DNA from: Amphibacillus sp. MSJ-3
GTDB lineage: Bacteria > Bacillota > Bacilli > Bacillales > Amphibacillaceae
Length of the DNA: 52,388 nucleotides
Assembly: GCF_018919165.1 (NCBI RefSeq)
Contig: NZ_JAHLQM010000019.1
Span: 1 to 52,388, forward strand
Direction of reading: 5' to 3'
A program made the position numbers and the translations under genes. Below are positions 17,784-27,024 of this stretch, piece after piece. Under the pieces are notes generated by a model that did not search any database, had not been told where the DNA came from, and was given only the letters and a program-made list of their open reading frames with translations. Position 1 is the stretch's first letter, and each line of letters begins with the position of its first letter.

Positions 17784-18540
17784 TCTTCATCATAAAAAAC
17801 AAATGAAGCAAATTAAGCTAAGACCTATCTCTACTTCTCACACGGAGGAGTCGAATGATCTTGTACCCCAACAAAAAGACGATCAGCTGAAAATACTATT
17901 GAATCAAATTAACCATGCAGAGGATCAATTAAAACAGATTAATCAAGAAATAGTGACCAAACGTAATGCAATTGATCGTGAATTGACAGAGGCAAGGGAA
18001 GAATGGCAACGAGAAAGAGAAATTTTAATTGAAGAAACGAAGACATCAGCTTTTGAACAGGGTTATCAAGATGGCCTTAACCAAGGACTAGAGTCGGTTC
18101 GAGATAAAATTTCTCAAGCAGATCAAATCGTAGAAATAGCAAGAAGCGAAGAAGAAAAAATCATTGAACAAAGTGAAGCTATCATTTTAGAACTTGCAAT
18201 AAAAATAGCAGAAAAAATTGTTGCTGTAGAAATCAATGAAAATGATGCGTTTTTTACAATGGTTAGACAAGCAATTGGGGAGGTTCATAGCCAACCATCA
18301 ATTAAAATCTATACAAGTATCGATGATTATCATTTATTAACAGATCATCGGGATCAATTAATGACTTTAATCGATCCCGAGATCGTCCTCTCGATCCATC
18401 CAGTAGATGAGATGAAACAAGGTGATTGTGTGATAAAAACACCTTATTCAAAGTTAGACGTGTCAGTCGATCACCAATTAGCAAAGATAAAAACACGATT
18501 GACCGAAGTTATGGAGGAAATCAAACGTGAACATCAATAG
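17776..18540 (+). CDS. fliH: Flagellar export ATPase regulator FliH
   Basis: Peripheral stator-like protein that binds the export ATPase FliI and docks it to the C ring. The 254-residue product is highly charged with a long predicted coiled coil (about 35-140, with EQGYQDGLNQGLESVRDKI) and a C-terminal globular domain (AIILELAIKIAEKIVAVEI) of the FliH/YscL type. The start is TTG inside the end of fliG, with GGAGGAG about nine bases upstream. The stop lies beyond the GTG start of fliI, so both junctions are coupled. Confidence 0.93.
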   Translation: MSDLHHKKQMKQIKLRPISTSHTEESNDLVPQQKDDQLKILLNQINHAEDQLKQINQEIVTKRNAIDRELTEAREEWQREREILIEETKTSAFEQGYQDGLNQGLESVRDKISQADQIVEIARSEEEKIIEQSEAIILELAIKIAEKIVAVEINENDAFFTMVRQAIGEVHSQPSIKIYTSIDDYHLLTDHRDQLMTLIDPEIVLSIHPVDEMKQGDCVIKTPYSKLDVSVDHQLAKIKTRLTEVMEEIKREHQ

Positions 18541-19834
18541 CTACATAGAAGCGATTGATCGAATCGATTCATACACAAGATTTGGAAAAATAAAACGTGT
18601 CGTTGGCTTGATGATTGAATCGGTTGGACCTGCAGTAAATATCGGTAATGTCTGTTATATTCATCCAGATAGGGGTGAGAAAATTATGGCAGAAGTCGTT
18701 GGGTTTACAGATGAGAATGTATTATTGATGCCATATTCACAGATTACTGATATTGGTCCAGGAAGCTTAGTAGAAGCGACTGATCAATCTTTAATGGTTA
18801 AAGTAGGAAAGGGACTTATTGGTCAAGTGATCGATGCACTAGGTCAACCCTTAGATCAATCAGCACTACCATTGGGCCTAAAGAGTGTTAGAACAGAACA
18901 AACACCACCAAATCCACTGCAACGACCACGAATATTGGAACCTATTGAATTAGGAGTAAAAACTCTCGATACGATGTTGACTGTAGGAAAGGGACAGCGG
19001 GTTGGTATTTTTGCTGGAAGTGGTGTTGGAAAGAGTACTTTACTCGGAATGATTGCGCGAAACAGCGAAGCAGATGTCAATGTCATTGCCTTAGTTGGTG
19101 AACGAGGTCGGGAAGTAAAAGAGTTTATCGAGAAGGATTTAGGAACAGAGGGTTTGAAAAGGTCAATTGTCGTTGTTGCAACCTCTGATCAACCGGCATT
19201 AATGCGGATAAAAGGTGCATATACCGCAACTGCGATTAGTGAGTATTTTAGAGATTTAGGTTATAACGTAAATCTGATGATGGATTCAGTTACACGTGTA
19301 GCAATGGCTCAACGTGAAGTAGGTTTAGCAACTGGAGAGCCTCCAACAACAAAAGGGTATCCACCTTCTGTTTTTGCTTTATTACCAAAGCTCTTAGAAC
19401 GAACAGGTACAAGTGATAAAGGGACTATTACGGCTTTTTATACGGTTTTAGTTGACGGGGACGACTTAAATGATCCAATCGCCGATACAACACGTGGTAT
19501 TCTTGATGGTCACTTTGTTTTAGATCGAAAGTTAGCGGAACAAGCGCAATTCCCTGCGATAAATGTCTTGAAATCAATTAGTCGGGTAATGCCCCAAATT
19601 ACAACAGCAGATGAACAGAAATTAGCAAATGAAATGCGGCTGCTCTTATCAACATACGAGGAAAATTATGAACTTATTCAAATCGGTGCATATAAAAAAG
19701 GAACCAGTCCTCAAGTTGATCGGGCAATTCAATTACAACCAAAGATCATTTCATTTTTAAAACAAAATATTGATGAAAAATGTACAAGATCAGAAGCAGT
19801 AGACTTAATGAAGTCAGTGTTAAATGGAGGATAA
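18527..19834 (+). CDS. fliI: Flagellum-specific ATPase FliI
   Basis: F1-beta-like hexameric ATPase that energises substrate unfolding at the export gate. The 435-residue protein has Walker A GSGVGKST (about 163-170), Walker B NLMMDSVTR and the family motif GEPPTTKGYPPSVFALLPKL. The start is GTG, overlapping the fliH stop by 14 bases, with a GGAGG site inside fliH. The N-terminal region (GPAVNIGNVCYI) is the beta-barrel domain. Length is typical. Confidence 0.97.
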   Translation: MNINSYIEAIDRIDSYTRFGKIKRVVGLMIESVGPAVNIGNVCYIHPDRGEKIMAEVVGFTDENVLLMPYSQITDIGPGSLVEATDQSLMVKVGKGLIGQVIDALGQPLDQSALPLGLKSVRTEQTPPNPLQRPRILEPIELGVKTLDTMLTVGKGQRVGIFAGSGVGKSTLLGMIARNSEADVNVIALVGERGREVKEFIEKDLGTEGLKRSIVVVATSDQPALMRIKGAYTATAISEYFRDLGYNVNLMMDSVTRVAMAQREVGLATGEPPTTKGYPPSVFALLPKLLERTGTSDKGTITAFYTVLVDGDDLNDPIADTTRGILDGHFVLDRKLAEQAQFPAINVLKSISRVMPQITTADEQKLANEMRLLLSTYEENYELIQIGAYKKGTSPQVDRAIQLQPKIISFLKQNIDEKCTRSEAVDLMKSVLNGG

Positions 19835-19839
19835 GCAAG

Positions 19840-20286
19840 ATGGCCACAGTAGAAGCTTTCAATAAAATCTTAAATCATCAAGAGCAGTTAAAGGACCAGG
19901 CTCAACTCGCTTATAGACAGGCACTTAATGATTTTGAAAAAAGTGCTGAAAAGCTCCTTCTACTATTACAAAAAAAAGAACAGGTCGAAAAAGAATACTA
20001 TTATTACTTGTCATCTTCTGGGACAGTAACAACCTTAGCAACTCATTATGCTTTTATTGAACAGATCAAAGAAAGAATTCATTATGTGCAAATCGAAGTG
20101 AATCAAAAGCGGGCAGTGATGGAGAAAAAACGCGACCTGCTTACTGAAGCACATATTGAAGTGAAGAAATTCGAAAAAATTATTGAGAAAAAGCATCAAA
20201 AAGTTCAAGAAAAAGAAAAGTATCTAGAAAACCAAACAATGGATGAAATTTCGACCAGACAGTATTTTAATCATGAAAACAGGTGA
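19840..20286 (+). CDS. fliJ: Flagellar export chaperone FliJ
   Basis: General chaperone and stalk-like partner of FliI that promotes interaction with FlhA. About 148 residues, almost entirely charged coiled coil (LKDQAQLAYRQALNDFEKS, KKEQVEKEYYYYLSSSG, EVNQKRAVMEKKRDLL), consistent with the family. The ATG at 19840 is chosen for the TGGAGGATAAG site; an upstream ATG at 19780 lies inside fliI without one. Sequence identity within the family is low, so position in the operon supports the call. Confidence 0.9.
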   Translation: MATVEAFNKILNHQEQLKDQAQLAYRQALNDFEKSAEKLLLLLQKKEQVEKEYYYYLSSSGTVTTLATHYAFIEQIKERIHYVQIEVNQKRAVMEKKRDLLTEAHIEVKKFEKIIEKKHQKVQEKEKYLENQTMDEISTRQYFNHENR

Positions 20287-20291
20287 TAAAG

Positions 20292-20882
20292 ATGGCACAA
20301 ATCTCAAATCAATCAAATGAAACTAAGAAAATAACTTTTTTACAATGGATATTTCTAATTATTATTCCATTAATTTTAGCCATCTCAATAGTGTTTATTG
20401 TCCTATCACTATTGGATTTAAATCCAATTGATAAAACTAAGGAATTTGCAAATAAAATCCCGGTTATTAATCATTTTGTTACGACAGAAGCAGAGGGTGA
20501 ATTTGAACGAAAAGAGAAGCAATATCAAAAGCGAATTAATGAGCTTGAGAGCGAAATAGAAATATTAGAGTCAGATTTAATCATTAGTTCAACAGAAGTT
20601 GATCAATTAACTCAGGAGATGGCTCGATTAAATAAGCAAGTTGAGAACTTCAAAGACGAGTCCCCTATAGAAGACGAAGGGGATGAAGATAATCAAATAA
20701 CTGCATTAATCGATACTTATCAAGAAATGGCTGCAAAAAAGGCAGCGCCAATATTAACAAATATGAGTAATTCTGTTGCCCTTAGCATTTTACAGGGAAT
20801 TGACGAGGAACAGCGAGCAGCTATCTTAAGTGCGATGGATCCTGAGCATGCCGCAAAGTTAACTGAACAGTTGCTTGATTAA
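20292..20882 (+). CDS. ylxF: MotE/YlxF-like membrane coiled-coil protein
   Basis: A 196-residue protein matching YlxF of Bacillus, related to MotE. It has one N-terminal membrane segment (FLQWIFLIIIPLILAISIVF, about residues 15-42), then a coiled coil (KEKQYQKRINELESEIEIL through about 120), an acidic linker and a C-terminal helical domain (ILTNMSNSVALSILQGI, ILSAMDPEHAAKLTEQL) like the MgtE N-domain. The ATG at 20292 follows AGGTG; a GTG nine bases upstream is less likely. MotE family members chaperone MotC in some bacteria; the role in Bacillus is not settled. Confidence 0.85.
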   Translation: MAQISNQSNETKKITFLQWIFLIIIPLILAISIVFIVLSLLDLNPIDKTKEFANKIPVINHFVTTEAEGEFERKEKQYQKRINELESEIEILESDLIISSTEVDQLTQEMARLNKQVENFKDESPIEDEGDEDNQITALIDTYQEMAAKKAAPILTNMSNSVALSILQGIDEEQRAAILSAMDPEHAAKLTEQLLD

Positions 20883-20922
20883 TTCATCATAGGCTAAAAG
20901 TTTTTTGAAGGGAGGTGAAAGG

Positions 20923-22218
20923 ATGAATATCGATGCGCTACTTTTTACTAGTCAATCGAAACTAGGTCAATCAACACGTTCCATAGTTAGTTCGAGTCAT
21001 CAAACTTCTTTTGAAGATGTGATTGATCATATCACTGAAAGGAAAATTGATGATCCAGAAATGATCCAATCTGAGGAAGATAAGTTAGCGGGATGGCTAG
21101 AAGATTTGTCCGATGAAGAATTGAATTTTTTAGTCGGCTGGTTTGCAGATGAATTTGACCTTGAATTTGATGATAAGGGGCAAGTGATTGCTAAGTTGAA
21201 AGAATTTGAGGAGATTGATATCGATCAAGAAAGCCAAGAAATCCAAGTTTTATTTGGACTTATTCAATTATTAGACATCCAGGCTGAGCGAATAGATCAT
21301 TTCCAGTACGTAACACCAAATCTAAATCCAGTTACCAATTTATCATCGATGGTAAATGATAGCCAGATCAATAACGGCTCTCTCGTGGATGCCCTTAATC
21401 AATTAATCAATACTTTCGATGCATTTACACAAGAGGATGCGAAACAATTATTAAATTTATTGAAACAAATGCAAGAACCTAATCAAACATTAACGACTAT
21501 CCTTGACCAATTGGAAGGAGGGGATAGCAGTAAAACGGATCTGGATATTTTAATAAAGGTTCATGATAATTTTCAAAATAAATTCGCACTAGCTCAGAAG
21601 ACTAGCTATCAATCGGATACAACGGTGACCTCTAAAGATGTTATTAAGTGGGTTGAAGGGGCAATTGAACAAATAAAGGGACAAGGCGAACAGGAAGGGA
21701 ATACCTTTGGCCAACTCTTTAGTCAACAAAGAACAGATACAGCCATTGAACAACTTCAAATCCAATTAGCTAATCAGGTTCAAACGCCAGAACAAATGAG
21801 TGAAGAACTGATTAGCAAGTTTGAAAAAGCAATTAGTCAAAGCACCTTCTTACAAGGTAAAGATGGTAGTCAGCAATTACTATTGAAATTGGCTCCTGAC
21901 TCATTAGGTACAATCTTGGTTGAACTTACAGAAATTGATGGTGAAATGCTCGTTAAGTTAACAGCAAGTTCACAAATGGCCAAGGAAGCTTTAGAAGCAA
22001 ATATTAAGGAGTTACGTCATATGTTTGCCCCACAGAATGTAGTGATTGAGAAACAGGAAAGTCAACCGATTTTTGTTGAACAGCAATCACCATTTGAGCA
22101 GCCACAAGACGAACAAGAGTTAAATGAACAAGAACAGCAACAGACACCAAACGAACAAGACCATCATGATGAAGATTCGATTCGTTTTGAAGATGTCTTA
22201 TTCCAGGAAAGGGTGTAA
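20923..22218 (+). CDS. fliK: Flagellar hook-length control protein FliK
   Basis: Exported molecular ruler that switches FlhB from rod/hook to filament substrates when the hook reaches its length. The 431-residue product has a low-complexity acidic and Gln-rich N-terminal ruler region, and the conserved C-terminal Flg_hook domain (LLLKLAPDSLGTILVELTEI, then AKEALEANIKELRHMFAPQNV) followed by a Gln/Glu tail. The ATG at 20923 follows GGGAGGTGAAAGG closely; a TTG at 20905 is in frame but precedes the ribosome site. Confidence 0.92.
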   Translation: MNIDALLFTSQSKLGQSTRSIVSSSHQTSFEDVIDHITERKIDDPEMIQSEEDKLAGWLEDLSDEELNFLVGWFADEFDLEFDDKGQVIAKLKEFEEIDIDQESQEIQVLFGLIQLLDIQAERIDHFQYVTPNLNPVTNLSSMVNDSQINNGSLVDALNQLINTFDAFTQEDAKQLLNLLKQMQEPNQTLTTILDQLEGGDSSKTDLDILIKVHDNFQNKFALAQKTSYQSDTTVTSKDVIKWVEGAIEQIKGQGEQEGNTFGQLFSQQRTDTAIEQLQIQLANQVQTPEQMSEELISKFEKAISQSTFLQGKDGSQQLLLKLAPDSLGTILVELTEIDGEMLVKLTASSQMAKEALEANIKELRHMFAPQNVVIEKQESQPIFVEQQSPFEQPQDEQELNEQEQQQTPNEQDHHDEDSIRFEDVLFQERV

Positions 22219-22221
22219 AAT

Positions 22222-22671
22222 ATGACGAAAATTGATCCATCTTATTACTTAAAGAATATAACTAAAAGTGCACCAAGTTCTGAACTTGGAAAAGATGAAT
22301 TTTTGAAAATACTGATGACCCAAATTCAAAACCAAGATCCTTTAAACCCGATGGATGATCGAGAATTCATCTCTCAAATGACGACATTTTCTTCATTAGA
22401 GCAAATGATCAATATGAATGAGTCCATCAGTTTACTTGTTAATAATCAGTTGATGTCACCAGTTATTCAATACAGTCATTTAATTGGTGCAGAAGTTAAT
22501 TATTATGCAATTGATGAGGAAACTGGCCAAGTTAAAGAACCGAAGGAAATTGAAACAAGTGAAGTTGTCGCAATTAGTGAAAGCAATGGTTATGCAGTTA
22601 TTGAATTAGAAAATGGCGTGAAAATATACACAGATGAAATATTAAGAATTAATCAACCTTCAAATGATTAG
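22222..22671 (+). CDS. flgD: Flagellar hook scaffold FlgD
   Basis: Temporary hook cap that guides polymerisation of hook subunits. The 149-residue protein holds the FlgD N-terminal signature GKDEFLKILMTQIQNQDPLN, then MDDREFISQMTTFSSLEQM, and a short C-terminal beta region (SNGYAVIELENGVKIYTDEI). It is shorter than enteric FlgD, as is usual for the Bacillus YlxG/FlgD type. It begins three bases after fliK. Confidence 0.95.
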   Translation: MTKIDPSYYLKNITKSAPSSELGKDEFLKILMTQIQNQDPLNPMDDREFISQMTTFSSLEQMINMNESISLLVNNQLMSPVIQYSHLIGAEVNYYAIDEETGQVKEPKEIETSEVVAISESNGYAVIELENGVKIYTDEILRINQPSND

Positions 22672-22684
22672 AGGAGGAGATTAA

Positions 22685-23059
22685 ATGGACCATCGCATTC
22701 AACAAGTACCAAGTCATGCTTTACTTCAAAATAAACAGCCAAAAATAGTTAAAACAAATTCACAAGCTTCATCGTTTCAAACTGTTTTAGGTCAAACACA
22801 AACACAATTAAAGATAAGTAAGCATGCACAAGATCGACTTAATGAGCGGAATATCAATATTTCTAGTGATAAATGGAATGAAATAGCTGATCAGGTAAAG
22901 GAAGCAAAGAAAAAGGGGATTACAAATTCATTAGTGATAACAAATGAAGCAACGCTATTAGTCAGTGCAAAAAACCATACGGTTGTAACGGCGTTGGATC
23001 GTGATGAGGCAGAAAGTCGGATTTTCACTAATATTAATGGAACCATTTTATTAGATTAA
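22685..23059 (+). CDS. Flagellar operon protein, TIGR02530 family
   Basis: A 124-residue protein of the conserved family found between flgD and flgE in Firmicutes motility operons. The core motif is KISKHAQDRLNERNINIS, followed by a helix rich in Lys (EIADQVKEAKKKGI) and a beta-rich end (SLVITNEATLLVSAKNHTVV, NINGTILLD). There is no signal peptide or membrane segment. A GAGGAGGAG site precedes the ATG. The family has no firmly assigned role known to me; conservation beside hook genes suggests a hook assembly function. Confidence 0.85.
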   Translation: MDHRIQQVPSHALLQNKQPKIVKTNSQASSFQTVLGQTQTQLKISKHAQDRLNERNINISSDKWNEIADQVKEAKKKGITNSLVITNEATLLVSAKNHTVVTALDRDEAESRIFTNINGTILLD

Positions 23060-23294
23060 GGCTGGACCTTAACAGGAGGCCATTGACACTGTTGATTGAA
23101 TGATACAGTAGTCTAATCATGGAGGTTGAAAAGTTAAACAGAAGGACTGATCGAATGATTGCCTGGTCTTGTTTTTTGAGGGAGAGTCATGGATGTAATC
23201 ATACACGCTCCACCTCACGAGGTTACACTGTTTTGAACTTCTCGGTCCTTTTACCAAACTTTTTAGAACTTCATATAATAGGAGGAATAAATCA
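23060..23294. other. Operon gap before flgE
   Basis: These 235 bases hold no believable gene and no copy of the dispersed repeat. A TTGACA at about 23083 has TACAGT only 15 bases on, a poor promoter match. The gap is unusual in an operon where most genes touch or overlap. Confidence 0.4.
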
Positions 23295-24155
23295 ATGTTA
23301 AGATCAATGTATTCTGGTATTTCTGGAATGAAAGGTTTTCAAACACAATTAGATGTAGTTGGTAATAATATCGCTAACGTCAATACATCAGGTTATAAAA
23401 AATCTCGGGTTGCTTTTCAAGATATGATGAGCCAAACCGTTGCTGGTGCTTCAGCTCCAACTGATATTCGTGGTGGGATTAATGCACAGCAAGTTGGTCT
23501 GGGTTCTCAAATTGGTGCAATTGATGTGATCCACACACAAGGTAACCGACAAACAACTAACCGGACATTAGACCTTGCTCTAGAAGGGGATGGGATGTTT
23601 ATTTTTGCGTCCGGTGTTGATGCTGATGCTGAGAGCTATGAGCTAGAAGACGTCAATTTATTGTATTCACGGGCTGGTAACATGTATTTAGATGATAATA
23701 ATTATATTGTCAACGCTAATGGAGAATACCTTGTTGGTATTGATCCTGAGAGTGGTGAAAAAATTAGAATCCAGATCCCCGAAGATGCGGGTAGCTTTAG
23801 TATCCAAGGTAATGGAGTCGTTAATTATGTTGATGAGAATAATGAAACGCAAGTTGCCGGTCAAATTATGTTGGCTAAGTTTGCCAACCCTGGTGGTTTG
23901 GAGCAAGTTGGGTCCAATATGTATCGCTCTACAGTTAATGATGGAATGATTGGTGTTGATGGAATTCCTGAGCTGATTGCACCGGAAGAACAAGGGACTG
24001 CAGGAATCGTCTCTGGTGCACTTGAGATGTCTAACGTTGATTTAGCAGAAGAATTCACTGATATGATTGTTGCTCAACGTGGTTTCCAGGCTAACACAAG
24101 AATTATTACTATATCTGATGAAATCTTACAAGAATTAGTTAACCTTAAGCGATAG
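23295..24155 (+). CDS. flgE: Flagellar hook protein FlgE (short, FlgG-like)
   Basis: Main hook subunit, the universal joint between rod and filament. The 286-residue protein has the N-terminal axial motif LDVVGNNIANVNTSGYKKSR, the central TLDLALEGDGMFIFA block shared with FlgG, and the C-terminal LEMSNVDLAEEFTDMIVAQR with FQANTRIITISDEILQEL. It is short compared with enteric FlgE but close to the 264-residue Bacillus hook protein, which was once called FlgG. A TAGGAGGAA site supports the ATG. Confidence 0.92.
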   Translation: MLRSMYSGISGMKGFQTQLDVVGNNIANVNTSGYKKSRVAFQDMMSQTVAGASAPTDIRGGINAQQVGLGSQIGAIDVIHTQGNRQTTNRTLDLALEGDGMFIFASGVDADAESYELEDVNLLYSRAGNMYLDDNNYIVNANGEYLVGIDPESGEKIRIQIPEDAGSFSIQGNGVVNYVDENNETQVAGQIMLAKFANPGGLEQVGSNMYRSTVNDGMIGVDGIPELIAPEEQGTAGIVSGALEMSNVDLAEEFTDMIVAQRGFQANTRIITISDEILQELVNLKR

Positions 24156-24199
24156 ATAGGAGGAGGGAGCAGGTTAATTGACTTGCTCCTAAGATAAAA

Positions 24200-24430
24200 A
24201 TGATTCAATTGACGAACTTTAACGGCGAAACATTTACATTAAATGCTGTCTATATAGAACGTATCCAGTCATTCCCAGACACGACAATTACTCTATTTAA
24301 CGGCAAGAAACTAGTTGTGAAAGAATCTGAATTAGAAGTGAGAGCACTATCTACTCAATTTTTTGAGAAAATTGGTTTGGTAGGTTTTCAATTAAAAGTA
24401 GGTGAAAAAGATGACGAACAAATCGTTTAA
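24200..24430 (+). CDS. swrD: Swarming motility protein SwrD (FlbD family)
   Basis: A 76-residue cytoplasmic protein of the FlbD/YlzI family, with the conserved core LNAVYIERIQSFPDTTITL, NGKKLVVKESELEV. In Bacillus subtilis SwrD raises stator torque and is needed for swarming. It lies between flgE and fliL as expected, and its last 20 bases overlap the fliL start. The ribosome site upstream of the ATG at 24200 is weak (CTCCTAAGATAAAA). Confidence 0.9.
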   Translation: MIQLTNFNGETFTLNAVYIERIQSFPDTTITLFNGKKLVVKESELEVRALSTQFFEKIGLVGFQLKVGEKDDEQIV

Positions 24431-24827
24431 AATTATTTTAACTATTTTAGCGATTATTGCAATCTCTGGTATAGGTGGTATCGTCTATCTCTTAACGAAT
24501 AATGATGATCCAAATCGTGAACTAACAATAAATGAACAAGTTGAATATGCTTATACAACGGAGGAAATTAACTTAGACTTGGAAGATGATCGATATGTGC
24601 AATTACAGTTTAATATATTAACAAATAATAGTGATGCGCGTGATGAAGTAGAATTAAGAGAATTTCAATTTAAAAATCTCTTAATTAAAGAGACGATTGA
24701 TATGACATCTGAACAACTCCAAGCGGATTTAGACGAGTTTGAAGATACTTTAAAAACAGAAATGAACAATTTAATGGAAGAAGGGGAAATTACCGACATT
24801 TTCATTGTGGGTAAAATTGTACAGTAG
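24411..24827 (+). CDS. fliL: Flagellar basal body-associated protein FliL
   Basis: Single-pass inner-membrane protein that surrounds the stator and supports torque. The roughly 138-residue product has an N-terminal membrane segment (KIILTILAIIAISGIGGIVY) and an extracytoplasmic domain with YVQLQFNILTNN and an acidic C-terminal helix (ELREFQFKNLLIKETI). The ATG at 24411 follows AGGTG; an in-frame GTG at 24402 is less likely. It overlaps swrD and is followed by fliM after 28 bases. Confidence 0.93.
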   Translation: MTNKSFKIILTILAIIAISGIGGIVYLLTNNDDPNRELTINEQVEYAYTTEEINLDLEDDRYVQLQFNILTNNSDARDEVELREFQFKNLLIKETIDMTSEQLQADLDEFEDTLKTEMNNLMEEGEITDIFIVGKIVQ

Positions 24828-24855
24828 TATAGCTCCTTTGTAGGAGGTGAGAGCG

Positions 24856-25857
24856 ATGGCAGATGAGATTCTATCTCAAAATGAAATAGATGCGCTATTA
24901 TCAGCGCTATCTTCAGGAGAAATGGATGCTAATCAATTGAAACAGGAAGAACAAGATCGAAAAGTTCGAGTTTATGATTTTAAAAGGGCACTTCGTTTTT
25001 CAAAAGATCAGATTCGAAGTATTTCAAGAATTAATGAAAATTATGCGAGACTTTTAACAACATATTTTTCTGCACAGTTGCGTACCTATGTACATATTTC
25101 TGTTGCTTCTGTTGACCAAATCCCGTATGAAGAGTTTATTCGTTCGATTCCAACAATGACGGTACTTAATATTTTTAGTATGGCACCGTTAGATGGGAGA
25201 ATAATCTTTGAAATTAACCCAAATATCGCTTATGCGATGCTCGATCGTATATTAGGCGGAAGAGGGAGTAGTTTAAACAAAATTGATAATTTAACTGAAA
25301 TTGAATCGACGATTATGACGAATTTATTTGAAAAGTCGTTGGATAATTTACAAGAGGCTTGGTCTTCAGTAGCCAATATTGACCCGGTATTAGAAGAGTT
25401 TGAAGTTAATCCTCAATTTTTACAGCTTGTATCGCCAAATGAAACAGTGGTTGTTGTCTCCTTAAATACAACAATAGGCGAAACTACAGGTATGATTAAT
25501 ATTTGTATTCCACATGTTGTATTGGAACCGATTATGCCAAGACTATCTGTTCACTACTGGATGCAAACTGAAACACAAAAAGAACGTAAGCCAGAAGAAT
25601 ATGAAAATTTAACTGAAAATATTCAATCAACCTTCCTTGATTTAAAAGTTTTACTTGGACAAACAAAGATAACAGTCAGTGATTTTCTACAGATTCAAAA
25701 AGGAGATATCCTTCATTTAGATCAATCCATCCATGAACCGTTGGCATTGCAATCTGATGATGAGCGTCTGTACACTGTACAACCAGGTCATAACAAAAAC
25801 AAGGTTGCCGTTCAAATATTAGAAGAAATTAAGAAGGGGGCACCAGATCATGAATGA
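24856..25857 (+). CDS. fliM: Flagellar motor switch protein FliM
   Basis: C-ring protein that binds phosphorylated CheY and passes the signal to FliG. The 333-residue product has the N-terminal CheY-binding peptide LSQNEIDALLSAL, the middle CheC-like domain with the FliG-binding GGRG segment (DRILGGRGSS), and a C-terminal SpoA domain (TFLDLKVLLGQTKITVSDFL). The ATG at 24856 follows GGAGGTGAG. The last eight bases overlap fliY. Confidence 0.97.
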   Translation: MADEILSQNEIDALLSALSSGEMDANQLKQEEQDRKVRVYDFKRALRFSKDQIRSISRINENYARLLTTYFSAQLRTYVHISVASVDQIPYEEFIRSIPTMTVLNIFSMAPLDGRIIFEINPNIAYAMLDRILGGRGSSLNKIDNLTEIESTIMTNLFEKSLDNLQEAWSSVANIDPVLEEFEVNPQFLQLVSPNETVVVVSLNTTIGETTGMINICIPHVVLEPIMPRLSVHYWMQTETQKERKPEEYENLTENIQSTFLDLKVLLGQTKITVSDFLQIQKGDILHLDQSIHEPLALQSDDERLYTVQPGHNKNKVAVQILEEIKKGAPDHE

Positions 25858-27004
25858 TGGTATGCTTTCACAAGATGAAATTAATGCACTATTAAATACT
25901 GTTGAGGATGAAGAAGTAGAGGATATTAATGAGGATCCTTCAGAAGTCTCCCAAGTCTTATCAGAATTAGAACAAGATACCTTAGGTGAAATTGGTAATA
26001 TTTCATTTGGTAGTTCAGCAACAACATTAGCTACACTTTTAAACCAAAAAGTTGATATCACAACACCAACAGTTTCATTTGTTAGCCGAAATGAATTAGA
26101 TAAAGAGTTTCCCAAACCTCATGTTGGAGTAGAAGTGAAGTATACAGACGGTTTTCAAGGTGACAATCTATTTGTCTTGAAAACAGATGACGCACTGGTT
26201 ATTGCAGACTTAATGCTCGGCGGGGATGGCAAGACAGAAGAAACGAGTTTGAATGATATCTATATGAGTGCGATTCAAGAGGCAATGAATCAAATGATGG
26301 GTACCGCTGCAACAAGTATGTCAACGATCTTTTCAAAGCGTGTAGATATATCGCCGCCTTCGACTGTAATGTTAGATGTAACTGAAAAATCTAGTGAAAA
26401 ATATATTCCGAATGATGATATTTTAATTAAAGTGTCATTTCAATTGAAAATTGGGGAATTGGTTGATTCGAATATCATGCAACTTTTACCTCCTTCTTTC
26501 GCAAAAGAAATGGTAGATGGATTACTTAATGCACCAATTTCAGAACCAAAATCAGAGATTATACAAGAAGAAAAATTAAAAAATGAGGCTGTACAGATGA
26601 ATCAGCATACAAGAACTTATAGTCAAACAGTACAAGAAAACCGGGGAGGCCCACGTCATATTGGTGAGCCAACACAAGCGAATGCAAGTGTTCAAGATGC
26701 TCAATTTTCAAGTTTTGAACCATTAGATTTACCAGAAGCTGAGCAGCGTAATTTAGATATGTTATTAGACATTCCACTTCAAGTAACTGTGGAATTAGGT
26801 CGTACGAGAAGAGCAGTTAAAGATATATTAGAATTATCATCTGGTTCAATTATCGAACTTGATAAATTAGCAGGTGAGCCTGTAGACATTCATGTAAATA
26901 ATAAATTAATTGCTCAAGGTGAAGTTGTCGTTATTGATGAGAATTTTGGGGTTCGAGTGACAGATATTATTAGCCAATCTGATCGCTTAAAAAACCTTAA
27001 ATAA
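25850..27004 (+). CDS. fliY: Flagellar switch CheY-P phosphatase FliY
   Basis: C-ring component that replaces FliN in Bacillus and dephosphorylates CheY-P. The 384-residue product begins with a CheY-binding peptide (LSQDEINALLNTV), then a CheC-like phosphatase domain with two active-site helices (LGEIGNISFGSSATTLATLL and AIQEAMNQMMGTAATSMSTI, Glu and Asn in each). A variable Gln/Glu linker (about 220-285) follows, then a C-terminal FliN/SpoA domain (IPLQVTVELGRTRRAVKDIL). It overlaps fliM by eight bases. Confidence 0.97.
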   Translation: MNDGMLSQDEINALLNTVEDEEVEDINEDPSEVSQVLSELEQDTLGEIGNISFGSSATTLATLLNQKVDITTPTVSFVSRNELDKEFPKPHVGVEVKYTDGFQGDNLFVLKTDDALVIADLMLGGDGKTEETSLNDIYMSAIQEAMNQMMGTAATSMSTIFSKRVDISPPSTVMLDVTEKSSEKYIPNDDILIKVSFQLKIGELVDSNIMQLLPPSFAKEMVDGLLNAPISEPKSEIIQEEKLKNEAVQMNQHTRTYSQTVQENRGGPRHIGEPTQANASVQDAQFSSFEPLDLPEAEQRNLDMLLDIPLQVTVELGRTRRAVKDILELSSGSIIELDKLAGEPVDIHVNNKLIAQGEVVVIDENFGVRVTDIISQSDRLKNLK

Positions 27005-27024
27005 AATGTCTAGGAGGAAGATTG

